DNA from: Agrostemma githago
Lineage: Eukaryota > Streptophyta > Magnoliopsida > Caryophyllales > Caryophyllaceae
Length of the DNA: 64,000 nucleotides
Direction of reading: 5' to 3'
Assembly (NCBI GenBank): GCA_958450325.1
Contig: OY288246.1
Coordinates: forward strand, 37,380,544 to 37,444,543
The position numbers and the translations under genes were made by a program. Numbering within the stretch: the first letter of the stretch is position 1; every line of letters begins with the position of its first letter. Of this stretch, positions 10,796 through 21,961 are shown one piece after another. The notes under the pieces were generated by a model, which saw nothing but the letters and a program-made list of their open reading frames with translations, did not search any database and was not told the origin of the DNA.

Positions 10796-11659
10796 TGATG
10801 TGAGTTGATATGAACTTTGAAACAAGAATGTAAAGATGGATTAGTATTCTGAAGTGGAACGTGAATGAGTAACCAAAACAGAAAGAAAGGATAGTTTTAA
10901 GGAAGGATAAACCGTAACCAAGGATAGTATGCTAGGTGAAGTAGACCTATACTTCAACAAAGCGGTTTGCTAGATCAAACACCCGATTGAAATAGCGAGT
11001 TTAGAGCTTGTAACGCGACTCACTCTAGACTTTGTCTTGTAAACTACAAGGACGAAACAGAAAGCTCAGCTTTACTCAAGTTTTAATATGCAAATTGGAT
11101 GTCTTATTCCTTCAAAATGACCGGCTATTTATAGCCTACAAGAGCCCTTAAACCGGTTGGTTTAGGGTGGCAAAAACAAGGCTAAAACTATGTGAACATG
11201 GAGCTAATTACAAAGTAGGGAGCTAATAACAAAGTGGTGTAAACTAGGAGCTAATAACAATGCTAAGTGAAGAGTAATTAGCCGTGGTCCTCTTGTGTGA
11301 ACATGGAGATGAAAACAAAGCTTGAGTAGGAGTAATGAGGCGCGGCAAAGATGTGAACATGGAGCCAAAAACAAGGCTAACAAAGAAGCCTTCAAACGTG
11401 CACACCATAAGGACACAATCAGCCTCATAACTTCAGTACTCTTCCCATGTTTGATTGGGTGTGAAGCCAGGTTATTGTCTTCAATTAACCGTGATTACTT
11501 GCTTATTTATTCAGCTCAAACTTGAGCTAGCTCCATTATTGAAGATGACCCCTTATTAGTGCTAATGTAGCTGGACTAAGTTTATGTAGGAGCTAGTATT
11601 CTTTCATTGAGCTCTTTAGTACTTCCTTACTCGGATTAGTAGCTTCTTGATTCGGATCA
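10796..11659 (-). repeat. 3' LTR of N2
   Basis: In element sense it starts TGATCCGAATC (at 11659) and ends CACATCA (at 10796). It encodes the last 22 codons of the N2 frame, including the stop at 11593. Confidence 0.95.
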
Positions 11660-13869
11660 TCTCCTCCCCCTTGAAAAGGAATTGTCCTCAATTCTGAAAC
11701 GTTATCTCTATCAATGTATAGAGAAAGATCGTCTATTAGGAATGTGTTTTGAACTCCATACTCATCCGACAATTTCAACTTGTAAGCTCTGTGGTTACCC
11801 TTGCACGAAACTTTTAGTTGTGACTTCAACTTGTTCCCTCCTTGGTTTGGAAACCCCTCCATACTCACGTTAGCCAAAGACAGGTCATCCCTTAAGAAGA
11901 GCCTTGTACTTCTGTTTTTGTTGTGCTCTCCTTTGTAGGCCTTTCTCATTATGTATCCTGAATTAGAATGCCTTGGGGTGCAAAGGAGGTTTTCTTTAAA
12001 AGGAAGTCTTACCTGCAAAATAAGCTCATCAAAAGTACCAAAAGAATTAGTCTTGTGTTTGGTAAGTACTTCAGTCTCCATGGAGTAGTAGTCCTTCCAA
12101 TTCTCAATTCCAATTGTGCCTGCATCTAAGGTGGTTGAATGCGCGTTGTTATAAGACAACATGTTAGCCATGTCTTCGACCTTACCCTCTACATACCTTA
12201 AGATCTCAGGATCTTTCCTAGGCATCATATAGGATGGTATTCCATTAGAGATAACAACACCTTGTTCCTTTTGCCACTCCTCAAATGGCGTCCCTTCACT
12301 GCCACTCTTAATCTCAATTGGTTCTTCTTTGGTGGCATCAAACTCCCCTTCGTCTAGAGTATGCACTTCCACAATTTTACTAGCAAACATTGAGAGGCTG
12401 GGCTTTCCGACTCTATTTGCTAACATGTTACACACGCTTTGAGGTGTCATGGGTTTGAGTATAATTTTCCTTCCCTTATCACTCAATTCATACTCATTCC
12501 TCCTCCCATGGTGAACTACGTCCCTATCAAACTGCCAAGGACGGCCTAATAGTATGTGACAAGCATCCATAGGTATAACATCACATAGAACCTCATCAAC
12601 GTAGGAACCCATGGTTAATCCAACCCTCACTTGTTTAGTGACCCTTACCTTGTTCCCGTTGTTTAACCAATGTAATGCATAAGGGTTAGGGTGATTGGTA
12701 GTAGCTAGGCCTAGTTTGTCCACCATCTCAGTTGAGGCAACGTTGGTGCAACTACCTCCATCAATGATTAGACTACACCATTTGTCTTTAACTTGACACT
12801 TAGTATGGAACAGTTGGTCTCTTTGTTCAGTGTCATGTTGAATTGGGTTAGCATGTAGAGTACGTAGTACTAGGAGTGTGTCATAAGCCGGGGGTTCATA
12901 AGCCTCAAAGTCTTCTTCCTCTTCCTCCCCTTCCTCATTAACATTAAAAACAGCCCCTATACGTTGTTCCTCTTCCCATAACTCATCCCTAACAGTGATT
13001 ACTTCCCTTAAGGTCACTACTCTTTTGTTAGGACAAGCGTTTTTGTAATGACCAAACCCTTGACATTTGAAACAACGTACCTTAGATAGACTAGTCTCAG
13101 TGGTTGTTTTGGGGGTAGACTGAGGTGGGGGTGCGGGGTTATTCTTAATCACAAGGGGTTGATTAGTATTAGTAGGATTGATTCTACTGCTATCATCCGT
13201 TCGTGACCAAGTATGACTCTTACTAGACTCACCCTCATGTCTTCCCTTCCCTTGCGCCTCAATTTTTAGACACAACCCACATAAGGTATCAAAATTAGAA
13301 TAAGGACACAAATCAACCGTATTAGCTATACTACGATTTAACCCACGTAAGAACCTAGCCATTTTTATCTCTTCATTCTCTTCTACTTCTCCCATTAGAA
13401 CCAGGTTCTCAAATTCCTCTATATATTCACTAACACTCATTTTTCCTTGAACAAGGTTAGCAATCTTTTTGTATAAGGACAACTTGTGCGTGGTTGGAAC
13501 ATACCTCTTACGTAGTTTACGTTTTAAGGACTCCCAAGAAGTAATCTTACCCTTCCCACTTCTGGTGCGTTGTACCTTAAGCCCTTCATACCAAAGGGAA
13601 GCTCCTTTGCTTAGCTTTAGGATGGCGTATTTGCACCTCTCTTCGTCCTCCAAATCCTTGAAGTCAAAGAGCTTTTCCATGCTTCTTTCCCACTCCAAGT
13701 AAGCTTCAGGATCAGTACCACCGTTAAACTCAGGAAGTTCAGTTACCTTGATCTTGTCCACCGGTTCTCTCCTTGGTTGGAAGCGAGAATTCTTGGGCTG
13801 GAAGTTCTCCAATGCCTTCTTTAGTTGTTCCAGGAAGGTAGGATCTTCAAAGTTCAACACTCCTGCCAT
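11593..13869 (-). CDS. N2 Gag-protease-CR tail fusion protein, 758 aa, no RT/RNase H/integrase
   Basis: This intact frame would supply capsid and protease of a non-autonomous CRM element. In order it has Gag core motifs (GASLWYEGL, about 91), zinc knuckle CFKCQGFGHYKNAC (266-279), an acidic run, protease site IIDGGS (Asp370) and HILLGRPW (438-445). A shrunken remnant of pol follows: pieces resembling the RNase H end (WKDYYS), the region before integrase, and the linker (NKNRSTRLF). The CR motif SELRTIPFQGGGDD (about 725) ends the protein, with its final codons in the LTR. RT, RNase H and the integrase core are missing, yet the frame stays open across every deletion. Autonomous relatives would run to roughly 1,300 aa or more. 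Whether it is translated is not shown by sequence. Confidence 0.9.
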   Translation of the reverse strand: MAGVLNFEDPTFLEQLKKALENFQPKNSRFQPRREPVDKIKVTELPEFNGGTDPEAYLEWERSMEKLFDFKDLEDEERCKYAILKLSKGASLWYEGLKVQRTRSGKGKITSWESLKRKLRKRYVPTTHKLSLYKKIANLVQGKMSVSEYIEEFENLVLMGEVEENEEIKMARFLRGLNRSIANTVDLCPYSNFDTLCGLCLKIEAQGKGRHEGESSKSHTWSRTDDSSRINPTNTNQPLVIKNNPAPPPQSTPKTTTETSLSKVRCFKCQGFGHYKNACPNKRVVTLREVITVRDELWEEEQRIGAVFNVNEEGEEEEEDFEAYEPPAYDTLLVLRTLHANPIQHDTEQRDQLFHTKCQVKDKWCSLIIDGGSCTNVASTEMVDKLGLATTNHPNPYALHWLNNGNKVRVTKQVRVGLTMGSYVDEVLCDVIPMDACHILLGRPWQFDRDVVHHGRRNEYELSDKGRKIILKPMTPQSVCNMLANRVGKPSLSMFASKIVEVHTLDEGEFDATKEEPIEIKSGSEGTPFEEWQKEQGVVISNGIPSYMMPRKDPEILRYVEGKVEDMANMLSYNNAHSTTLDAGTIGIENWKDYYSMETEVLTKHKTNSFGTFDELILQVRLPFKENLLCTPRHSNSGYIMRKAYKGEHNKNRSTRLFLRDDLSLANVSMEGFPNQGGNKLKSQLKVSCKGNHRAYKLKLSDEYGVQNTFLIDDLSLYIDRDNVSELRTIPFQGGGDDPNQEATNPSKEVLKSSMKEY
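11660..11672 (-). other. Polypurine tract of N2
   Basis: TCTCCTCCCCCTT on the plus strand is AAGGGGGAGGAGA in element sense, directly next to the 3' LTR. Confidence 0.9.
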
Positions 13870-13893
13870 TCTTTCGTTTGCTTGATGACCAAA

Positions 13894-13905
13894 GCTCTGA
13901 TACCA
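13894..13905 (-). other. Primer binding site of N2
   Basis: GCTCTGATACCA is the reverse complement of the tRNA-Met site and lies four bases from the 5' LTR. Confidence 0.93.
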
Positions 13906-13909
13906 CTAA

Positions 13910-14773
13910 TGATGTGAGTTGATATGAACTTTAAAACAAGAATGTAAAGATGGATTAGTATTCTGAAGTGGAACGTGAATGAGTAACCAAAACAGAAAGA
14001 AAGGATAGTTTTAAGGAAGGATAAACCGTAACCAAGGATAGTATGCTAGGTGAAGTAGACCTATACTTCAACAAAGCGGTTTGCTAGATCAAACACTCGA
14101 TTGAAATAGCGAGTTTAGAGCTTGTAACGCGACTCACTCTAGACTTTGTCTTGTAAACTACAAGGACGAAACAGAAAGCTCAGCTTTACTCAAGTTTTAA
14201 TATGCAAATTGGATGTCTTATTCCTTCAAAATGACCGGCTATTTATAGCCTACAAGAGCCCTTAAACCGGTTGGTTTAGGGTGACAAAAACAAGGCTAAA
14301 ACTATGTGAACATGGAGCTAATTACAAAGTAGGGAGCTAATAACAAAGTGGTGTAAACTAGGAGCTAATAACAATGCTAAGTGAAGAGTAATCAGCCGTG
14401 GTCCTCTTGTGTGAACATGGAGATGAAAACAAAGCTTGAGTAGGAGTAATGAGGCGCGGCAAAGATGTGAACATGGAGCCAAAAACAAGGCTAACAAAGA
14501 AGCCTTCAAACGTGCACACCATAAGGACACAATCAACCTCATAACTTCAGTACTCTTCCCATGTTTGATTGGGTGTGAAGCCAGGTTATTGTCTTCAATT
14601 AACCGTGATTACTTGCTTCTTTATTCAGCTCAAACTTGAGCTAGCTCCATTATTGAAGATGACCCCTTATTAGTGCTAATGTAGCTGGACTAAGTTTATG
14701 TAGGAGCTAGTATTCTTTCATTGAGCTCTTTAGTACTTCCTTACTCGGATTAGTAGCTTCTTGATTCGGATCA
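13910..14773 (-). repeat. 5' LTR of N2
   Basis: It is an 864-bp partner of 10796-11659 and abuts the TSD copy ACCAA at 14774. Confidence 0.95.
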
Positions 14774-15865
14774 ACCAATCACCCTAACCCTTATGCCTTA
14801 CATTGGTTAAACAACGGGAACAAGGTAAGGGTCAATAAACAAGTGAGGGTTGGTTTAACCATGGGATCCTACGTTGATGAAATTCTATGTGATGTTATAC
14901 CTATGGACGCTTGTCACATACTTCTAGGCCGTCCTTGGCAGTTTGATAGGGACGTAGTTCACCATGGGAGGAGGAATGAGTATGAATTGAATGATAGGGG
15001 AAAGAAAATTATACTCAAACCCATGACCCCTCAAAGTGTGTGTAACATGTTAGCTAACAAAGTCGGAAAACCCAGCCTTTCAATGTTTGCCAATAAAGAG
15101 GTGGAAGTACTTGCTATAGAAGGGGAGGAGTTGGAAGCCGCCAAAGAGGAACCCATTAAGATTAAGAGTGGTAATGAAGAAGAGTGGCAAAGGGGACAAG
15201 GTGCTGTTATCTCTAGCGGAATACCATCCTGTCTGATGCCTAGTAAAGATCCTGAGATCTTAAGGTATGAAGAGGGTAAGGTCAAGGGCATGGATAAAAC
15301 ATTATCTTGTAACAACACACATCCAACCACCTTGGGTGCAGGGACAATTGGAATTAAGGATTGGAAGGACTATTACTCCATGGAGGCTGAAGTACTTACC
15401 GAGCACAAGACTAACTCTTTTTGTACTCTTGATGAGCTTACTTTGCAGGTAAAACTTCCTTTTAAAGGAAACCTCCTTTGCATCTCAGGACGTTCTAATT
15501 CAGGGTACATAACGAGAAAGGCCTACAAGGGAGAGCACAACAAAAACAGAAGTACGAGGCTCTTCCTAAGGGGTGACTTGTCTTTGGCTAACGTGAGTAT
15601 AGAGGGGTTCCCAAACCAAGGAAGGAACAAGTTAAAATCACAACTAAAAGTTCCGTACAAGGGTAGCCACAAAGCTTACAAGTCAAACTTGCCGGATGAG
15701 TATGGAGTTCAAGCCACATTCCTAATAGAAGATCTTTCTCTGTTCCTTGATAAAGATAACGTTTCAGAATTGAGGACAATTCCTTGTCAAGGGGGAGGAG
15801 ATGATCCGAATCAAGAAGCTACTAGCCCAAGTAAGGAAGTACTAAAGAGCTTAACTAAAGAGTAG
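14774..15865 (+). CDS. X1 gag-pro frame, 3' segment
   Basis: The frame resumes after the ACCAA repeat. It carries protease motif HILLGRPW, a pol remnant (WKDYYSM, NKNRSTRLF), and the CR motif SELRTIPCQGGGDD, and it stops at 15865 inside the recombinant LTR. The CR motif has Cys where relatives have Phe. The segment matches X2 (30521-31188 and 34783-35214) almost base for base, apart from changes that X2 acquired. Confidence 0.88.
   Translation, partial: TNHPNPYALHWLNNGNKVRVNKQVRVGLTMGSYVDEILCDVIPMDACHILLGRPWQFDRDVVHHGRRNEYELNDRGKKIILKPMTPQSVCNMLANKVGKPSLSMFANKEVEVLAIEGEELEAAKEEPIKIKSGNEEEWQRGQGAVISSGIPSCLMPSKDPEILRYEEGKVKGMDKTLSCNNTHPTTLGAGTIGIKDWKDYYSMEAEVLTEHKTNSFCTLDELTLQVKLPFKGNLLCISGRSNSGYITRKAYKGEHNKNRSTRLFLRGDLSLANVSIEGFPNQGRNKLKSQLKVPYKGSHKAYKSNLPDEYGVQATFLIEDLSLFLDKDNVSELRTIPCQGGGDDPNQEATSPSKEVLKSLTKE
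15789..15801 (+). other. Polypurine tract of X1
   Basis: AAGGGGGAGGAGA is immediately before the 3' LTR. Confidence 0.9.
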
Positions 15866-16676
15866 TAGCTCCCACATAAACATAGGCCAGCTACATTAGC
15901 ACGAATAAAGAGTCGTCTTCAATTATGGAGCTAGCTCGAGTTTGAGCTGAATAAAGAAGCGAGTAATCACGGTTAAATGAAGACATTAACTTGGTTTCAC
16001 ACTCAATCAAACATGGGAAGAGTACTGAAGTTTTGAAGGTGTTTAAGGCTGATTGTGTTCATATGGTGTGCACGTTTGAAGGCTCCTTTGTTGGCTTTGT
16101 TTTTGGCTCCTTGTTCACATTGTTGTCACGCCTCATTACTACTACTCAAGCTTTGTTTTCATCTCCATGTTCACACAAGAGGACCACGGCTGATTACTCT
16201 TCACTTAGCATAGTTATTAGCTCCTTGTTCACATCACTTTGTTATTAGCTCCCAACTTTGTAATTAGCTCCTAGTTCACAATAGGTTTAGTCTTTGTTTT
16301 TGTCACCCTAAACCAGCCGGTTTAAGGGCTCTTGTAGGCTATATATAGCCGACCATTTTGAATGAATAAACATCCAATTTGCATATTAAAACTTGAGTAA
16401 AGCTGAGCTTTCTGTTTCGTCCTTGTAGTTTACAAGACAAAGTCTAGAGTGAGTCGCGTTACAAGGTCTAAACTCGCTATTTCAATTGAGTGTTTGATCT
16501 AGCAAACCGCTTTGTTGAAGTATAGGTCTACTTCACCTAGCATACTATCCTTGGTTACGGTTTATCCTTACTTAAAACTATCCTTCCTTTCCGTTTTGGT
16601 TACTCATTCACGTCCCATTTCAGAATACTAATCCTACTTCATATTCTTGTTTCAAAGTTCATATCAACTCACATCA
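15802..16676 (+). repeat. Recombinant LTR at the duplication junction (875 bp)
   Basis: Its left neighbour is the X1 internal end and its right neighbour is A0 pol (ACAGCC), so it joins two different elements. It has the X-type base T at 16291 but the L1-type bases T at 16487 and C at 16592. The exchange therefore lies between about 16292 and 16486. Confidence 0.9.
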
Positions 16677-19576
16677 ACAGCCAACAAAACAAAGAAGCCT
16701 AACCTTACCATATTTGCTAGTGAGAGTGAGGTAGAACAGGCATTACAAGGGGGGGAACGTGTCTTTGCCATGGTGGCTAGAGAGGAACCCTTAGTAGTTG
16801 AGAATGGGCTTGGAGGAAAGCCATTTGAGGAATTATTACACGAGTTTAAGGATGTCTTCTCCGAGGAAGTACCGGTTGGTTTACCACCTATTAGAGGTAT
16901 AGAACACCAAATCGACCTCATTCCAGGAGCAGCCTTACCCAATAAGGCAGCCTATAGGTGTAATCCAGAAGAGACTAAGGAATTACAAAGACAAATTGAT
17001 GAGTTAATGAGTCGAGGTTATGTACGAGAAAGCCTTAGTCCTTGTGCTGTTCCGGTCCTCTTAGTACCTAAGAAAGATGGGACTTGGAGAATGTGTGTGG
17101 ATAGTAGGGCCGTTAACAACGTTACCATCAAGTATAGATTTCCTATCCAAGGTTGGATGATATGTTGGACGAGCTTCATGGGGCAGTGATCTTCTCCAAA
17201 ATTGACCTAAGAAGTGGGTACCATCAAATCAGAATGAGAGAAGGAGATGAATGGAAGACAGCTTTCAAGACCAAACATGGACTCTATGAGTGGACGGTCA
17301 TGCCATTTGGCCTCACCAACGCTCCAAGCACATTCATGAGGCTAATGAACGAAATACTCAAGGCCTACTTAGGTCATTTTATTGTGGTTTACTTGGATGA
17401 TATTCTTGTGTATAGCAGGTCTTTGGAGGAGCATATGGAGCACTTGGGACTACTATTTACAACACTTCGCAAGCAACAACTTTTTGGGAAGAAGAAGAAG
17501 TGTGCTTTCTTTGTGGAAAGTGTAGTGTTCCTTGGTTACGTGGTGTCCAAAGATGGAGTATCCGTAGATCAAACCAAGGTGGAATCAATACGTACTTGGC
17601 CAATCCCTTCCACCATTACAGAAGTAAGATCATTCCATGGTTTGGCTTCCTTTTACAGGAGATTCATTAAGGACTTTAGCACTATCACAAGTCCTATCAC
17701 CGCATGCTTGAAGAAAGGCGCGTTTGTTTGGTCCAAAGCTGCCCAAGAAGCTTTTGAAGCCATCAAGGAGAAGTTGTGTTCCGCTCCTATCCTAGCCCTT
17801 CCTGATTTCTCTCAACCATTTGAGGTGGAATGTGACGCTAGTGGAGTAGGAATTGGTGTTGTTCTTGTGCAAAATAGGCGCCCCATTGCCTACTTTTCAG
17901 AGAAACTCAATGGAGCAAGGCTGAACTATTGCACCTACGACAAGGAGTTCTATGCCATAGTAAGAGCTCTTGATCATTGGAGTCATTATCTTCGTACTAA
18001 CCATTTTATTCTCCATTCAGATCATGAGTCCCTAAAGTACATCAATGGCCAACAAAAGTTAAGTCCAAGGCATGCCAAGTGGGTGGAATTCTTGCAATCC
18101 TTCCACTTCTCTTCAAAGTACAAAGATGGTAAAAGTAACGTGGTGGCTGATGCACTATCCCGCCGCTACACTCTATTATCTACTTTGGATGTTAGATTGC
18201 TCGGTTTTGAAACTCTCAAGGATTACTACAAAAATGATGCTGATTTTGGTGAAACTTTCACCAAGTGCAAGGAGGGAGCCTTTGACGAGTTTGTTTTGCA
18301 GGAAGGATTCCTTTTCAAAGGGAATCGACTTTGTGTACCCAAGCATCCCATTAGAGAATTGCTGGTTAGGGAAGCTCATGGGGGAGGGTTGGCGGGTCAT
18401 TTTGGGATCACAAGAACCTTGGAGGTCTTAAAGGAACACTTCTTTTGGCCAAAGATGCAAGGGAGTGTCCAACATGTAGTAGGCAAGTGTGTGACCTGCC
18501 AATTTGCCAAAAGTTCTTTCAAACCTGGAGTCTACATGCCCTTACCCACTCCTAATAGACCATGGGAAGATGTGTCCATGGATTTCATTGTGGCCTTACC
18601 AAGAACAGCTAGGGGAAAGGATGCTATCATGGTGGTGGTAGATCGGTTTTCGAAAATGGCTCACTTCATTGCTTGTCACAATACAGATGATGCTAGCAAT
18701 GTAGCTGACTTGTACTTCAAAGAGGTGGTACGTCTCCATGGAGTACCCAAGTCCATTGTCTCTGATCGTGATTCAATGTTCCTTAGTTATTTTTGGAACA
18801 CATTATGGAGGAAGGTGGGAACCAAGCTCCTATTTAGCACTTCTCATCATCCACAAACAGATGGGCAAACCGAGGTTACCAATCGCACTTTGGGGACATT
18901 GTTAAGAGGTCTTGTGAGCAAGACTCAAAAGGATTGGGATGTCAAGCTTGCCCACGCTGAATTTGCTTACAATCGCTCTCCTACTTATACTACCTCTCAC
19001 TCTCCTTTTGAGACCGTGTATGGAATCAATCCTTACATGCCCTTGGACCTGATTCCTCTACCTAAAGATGAGTTAGTCCATAAAGATGCAGAGTCAAAAC
19101 TGAAGGCTATGATAAAACTCCACGAGCAAATTCGAGAAAGGATCAAGGAAGTAAATGAAGCATACAAAAGAAGGTCCAACAAAAACAGGAAACCAAGACT
19201 ATTTCAAGAGGGTGACTTAGTATGGGTTCACTTGAGAAAAGAGAGGCTTCCAAGCAAAAGGAAAAATAAGTTGATGCCACGGGCAGAAGGTCCTTACAAG
19301 ATCTTATCAAAGGTGAACGACAATGCTTATAAAGTGGAATTACCGGATGATTATGGAGTTCATGCCACGTTCAATGTGGGAGATCTTTCTCCTTATCTTG
19401 GTGATGATGGCATTTCAGAATTGAGGACAATTCCTTTTCAAGGGGGAGGAGATGATCCGAATGAAGAAGCTACTAAAGAGTTCAATGAAGTAACACTAGC
19501 TTCTAATGGTCCTAGTCAAGCCACATTAGCACCTCCTACTAGCCTAGTAGTGTGCCTTCTCCAAACAGTAAGTTAG
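16677..19576 (+). pseudogene. A0 pol, copy 2 (CRM-clade RT, RNase H, integrase, CR motif)
   Basis: It is collinear with 488-3387 and carries the same one-base deletion in the RT region (near 17146), so the gene was already broken before duplication. YLDDIL is near 17390 and RNase H ends near 18165. The integrase HHCC finger and D, D, E residues are retained, and CR motif SELRTIPFQGGGDD lies near 19410. About 21 substitutions separate it from copy 1, several of them non-synonymous, as expected of sequence without constraint. The frame ends inside the LTR that starts at 19453. Confidence 0.9.
19440..19452 (+). other. Polypurine tract of A0 copy 2
   Basis: AAGGGGGAGGAGA abuts the LTR. Confidence 0.88.
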
Positions 19577-20185
19577 CTCGTATGTGGGACGAATAAAGGA
19601 GCAAATAAGTCAAGGTCATATGAAGGCATTAACTTGTGTTCACACTCTTGATTGTGGGCTGGTTATGTTCACATAGTGTGCGCGTCTGAATGCTCTCCTC
19701 AAGCTTTGTTTTTGGCTCCTAGTTCACATGGGTGCCGCGTCTAAATGCTCTTTGTTAGCTTTGTTTTTAGCTCCTAAGCTTTGTTATTGTCACCATGTAA
19801 CTTTGTTATTATCACCCTTAACCAGCCGGGTTTAGGGTCATTTGTAGGCTATATATAGCCATCTACTTGAATGAATAAGATACACAAGATTTATACACAA
19901 AACTGAGTAAAGCATTGCTTTCTTTTACGCCCTTGTTGCTTACAAGACAAAGTCTAGAGTTAGTCGCGTTACAAGCTCTAAACTCGCTACTTCAATCGAG
20001 TTTTTGATTTAGCACCCGCTTTGTTGAAGTATAGGTCTACTTCACTAAGCATACTATCCCTTGGTTACGGTTTATTCATCATCACAAACTATCCTTACAT
20101 TCTGTTTTGTTGTTTTTGTTACGTTCAATTCAGAATACTATCAATCTTCACGTTGTTGTTTCAAAGTTCATATTAACTCACATCA
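19453..20185 (+). repeat. 3' LTR of A0, copy 2 (733 bp)
   Basis: It has the same length and ends as 3264-3996 and the same right flank GTCTC. Confidence 0.93.
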
Positions 20186-21961
20186 GTCTCCTAAGCCTAG
20201 CCTAGAGGGTCGTCCCAAACTCGAGAAAGCGAATTATCCCAAACAAAAAGTGAACAAGTGTTTGCAAAATGGTAAGGATCAACTAATCACCGCGATTTTC
20301 CTTCCTCGGGACTCGGTTCTCTAGTAGGCATTTCACGGCAACAAGTCAATCAAGGGTTTATTTGGGTTTGGGAATGTTTTTCGAGGCATTTCACCCCCTC
20401 CGAACCCACAAAAAGATGGAAATTTGGACTAAAAAATGGCTAATCAAGTAAGATCATCTAAGAGAACGGGAAACGGTAACCAAGGCCTTATCACTCCATG
20501 GGTGATCAAAGTGGTCAAATGCAAATCCCGGTGTAGACTCCTATTAGAAAAGACGGACTCATGGTAAAAATTCAATGCAACCATTGGTTCAAGGTCATTC
20601 TACTAGAACAATGTCCAAAAATCAAAACGAGTTCCTAAAAGGGAAGTAGTAAACACTCGACACTAACTCAAAATTGGGTTTTCGAAATCTTTTACCTAGA
20701 CATGCTATACAAAGATGAAAAAGAACACAAATAGAACAAAAACATGAAAAGAGCAAAACAAAACACACAAGTAGAGCCAAGCACTCCGATCTCCATCAAG
20801 TCAACACAACCAAAATCACCAATTCTAAAATGTTCACCAAGTGAGCCTCCAGTGCATACATGCCAATACTCGAATGTGAATAAGAGAAAGGAAAGGACAA
20901 GGGTAGAAGATATTACCGAGTTGTCTTCAATTTCGCTACCTCATGTCCATATGCTAATTGGTTGGCGGTGTAAGCAATACAAGTGACACTAAAAAGGAAG
21001 AAAAATAAAACTAAAATGAAGAGAAAAATAAAATCTTTATTGGGTTTTTTTTGTTGTTTTTAAGGGAAAAATAAAAAAAATGAAGAAAAGGATAGTAGAT
21101 ACATCCCCCACACTTAAAATGTGCATTGTCTTCAATGCACGAGTAGGGGGAAAAGATCGAAAAAGTAGAAAAAGAGAAAAGAATTGGAAAATCTTTTCGA
21201 ATTTTTATGCTTTTTTGAATGTTTTTGGAATTTTCAAAATTATGAAAATAAGAAAAGGGAACTAAATTGAAGAAAAAGAAAGTAAAATGAAGAGAATGGT
21301 GGCGGGTCTAGGTGTAATCACATCACCTTGATCCTAGCCAAAGAGAAAAATGAAAAAATAAGGATAAAATAAATAAATAAAGAAAAGAAAAGAAAAGAAA
21401 AGAAAAGAAAATGAAATAAAATACGACAAAGTAAGACAAAGTAAGAAAATGAAAAAGAAAAGGAAAAGAAAAAGGAGAAAAAACGAAAGGCATAAAGGAG
21501 GCGTAGGTGTAATCAACTCACCTCGCCCCGATTCTGCACAAATCGGGAAAATTGAAAAGGGAATAAAAATTTGGATTTTTCAGATGGTCCTGGTGCAATC
21601 ACTTCACCAAGGACCGGGAGCTTAAAATCAGGCCCTTCTTCTCCAAGGGTACCTGCAATAAATCCTAACGCATGCAACGACCCAACTTGGGTCACGGAGG
21701 AGCTAACAACTGACCAAATTACAAAAAATCACCAATAACAAATCACCAACAATCATAAAAATGCCATAATCGGCGCTGCATAGAACAGACAAAACTACTG
21801 ACATTGGGCAACCGACACCCCCCCCCCCCCCCCACACACACTAACTTTTACTGACACTCAACCACTCTCACAAGGGACCCGGAGGAGGAGGTGGTGGGTA
21901 ATATGACTTGAGTGGAGATATATCAAAGAATCGATCAAAGTATTGTTGCTGTTGTTGTAAC
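20186..21961 (-). mobile_element. Athila-like 3' noncoding fragment (copy 2)
   Basis: It is collinear with 3997-5777, with the same PPT-like element (near 21105), three hairpins (near 21310, 21504 and 21584), A/G-rich repeat and poly-C tract (shorter). It has no coding frame apart from the Gln/Pro-rich end on the minus strand at the right edge. Confidence 0.72.

Larger units (their letters stand above)
10796..14773 (-). mobile_element. N2: complete non-autonomous CRM-family element (3978 bp)
   Basis: Both LTRs are 864 bp (10796-11659 and 13910-14773) and differ at about six positions by eye (0.7%). A PBS, one intact frame, a PPT and a perfect TSD (ACCAA) are present. It sits in X1 only, not in X2, so it arrived after the tandem duplication. 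Confidence 0.96.
1..16486. repeat. Tandem segmental duplication, copy 1
   Basis: The series LTR / A0 pol / A0 LTR / Athila-like fragment / M LTR / M gag / X recurs from about 16292 onward in the same order and orientation, at an offset of about 16.18 kb. I counted roughly 21 substitutions over the 2.78 kb of A0 pol shared by the copies (about 0.75%). The two copies share the same A0 frameshift and the same X insertion site, so those events predate duplication. N2 (in X1) is found only in this copy. The right limit is given as the edge of the crossover interval within the LTR at 15802-16676. Confidence 0.9.
8706..16676 (+). mobile_element. X1: non-autonomous CRM-family retrotransposon (about 3.98 kb without its nested N2)
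   Basis: It has LTR, PBS, one gag-pro-CR frame, PPT and LTR. The left flank is GAGGG (M gag) but the right flank is ACAGC (A0 pol), so the right LTR is recombinant. The original pair is seen in X2, where GAGGG flanks both ends (25723-25727 and 36023-36027). Confidence 0.93.

Noticed and set aside
8706..16676. Treating the X1 flank mismatch as loss of TSD by mutation
   Set aside because: The right flank is a different element altogether (A0 pol), and the same TSD is complete around X2, so recombination explains it better.
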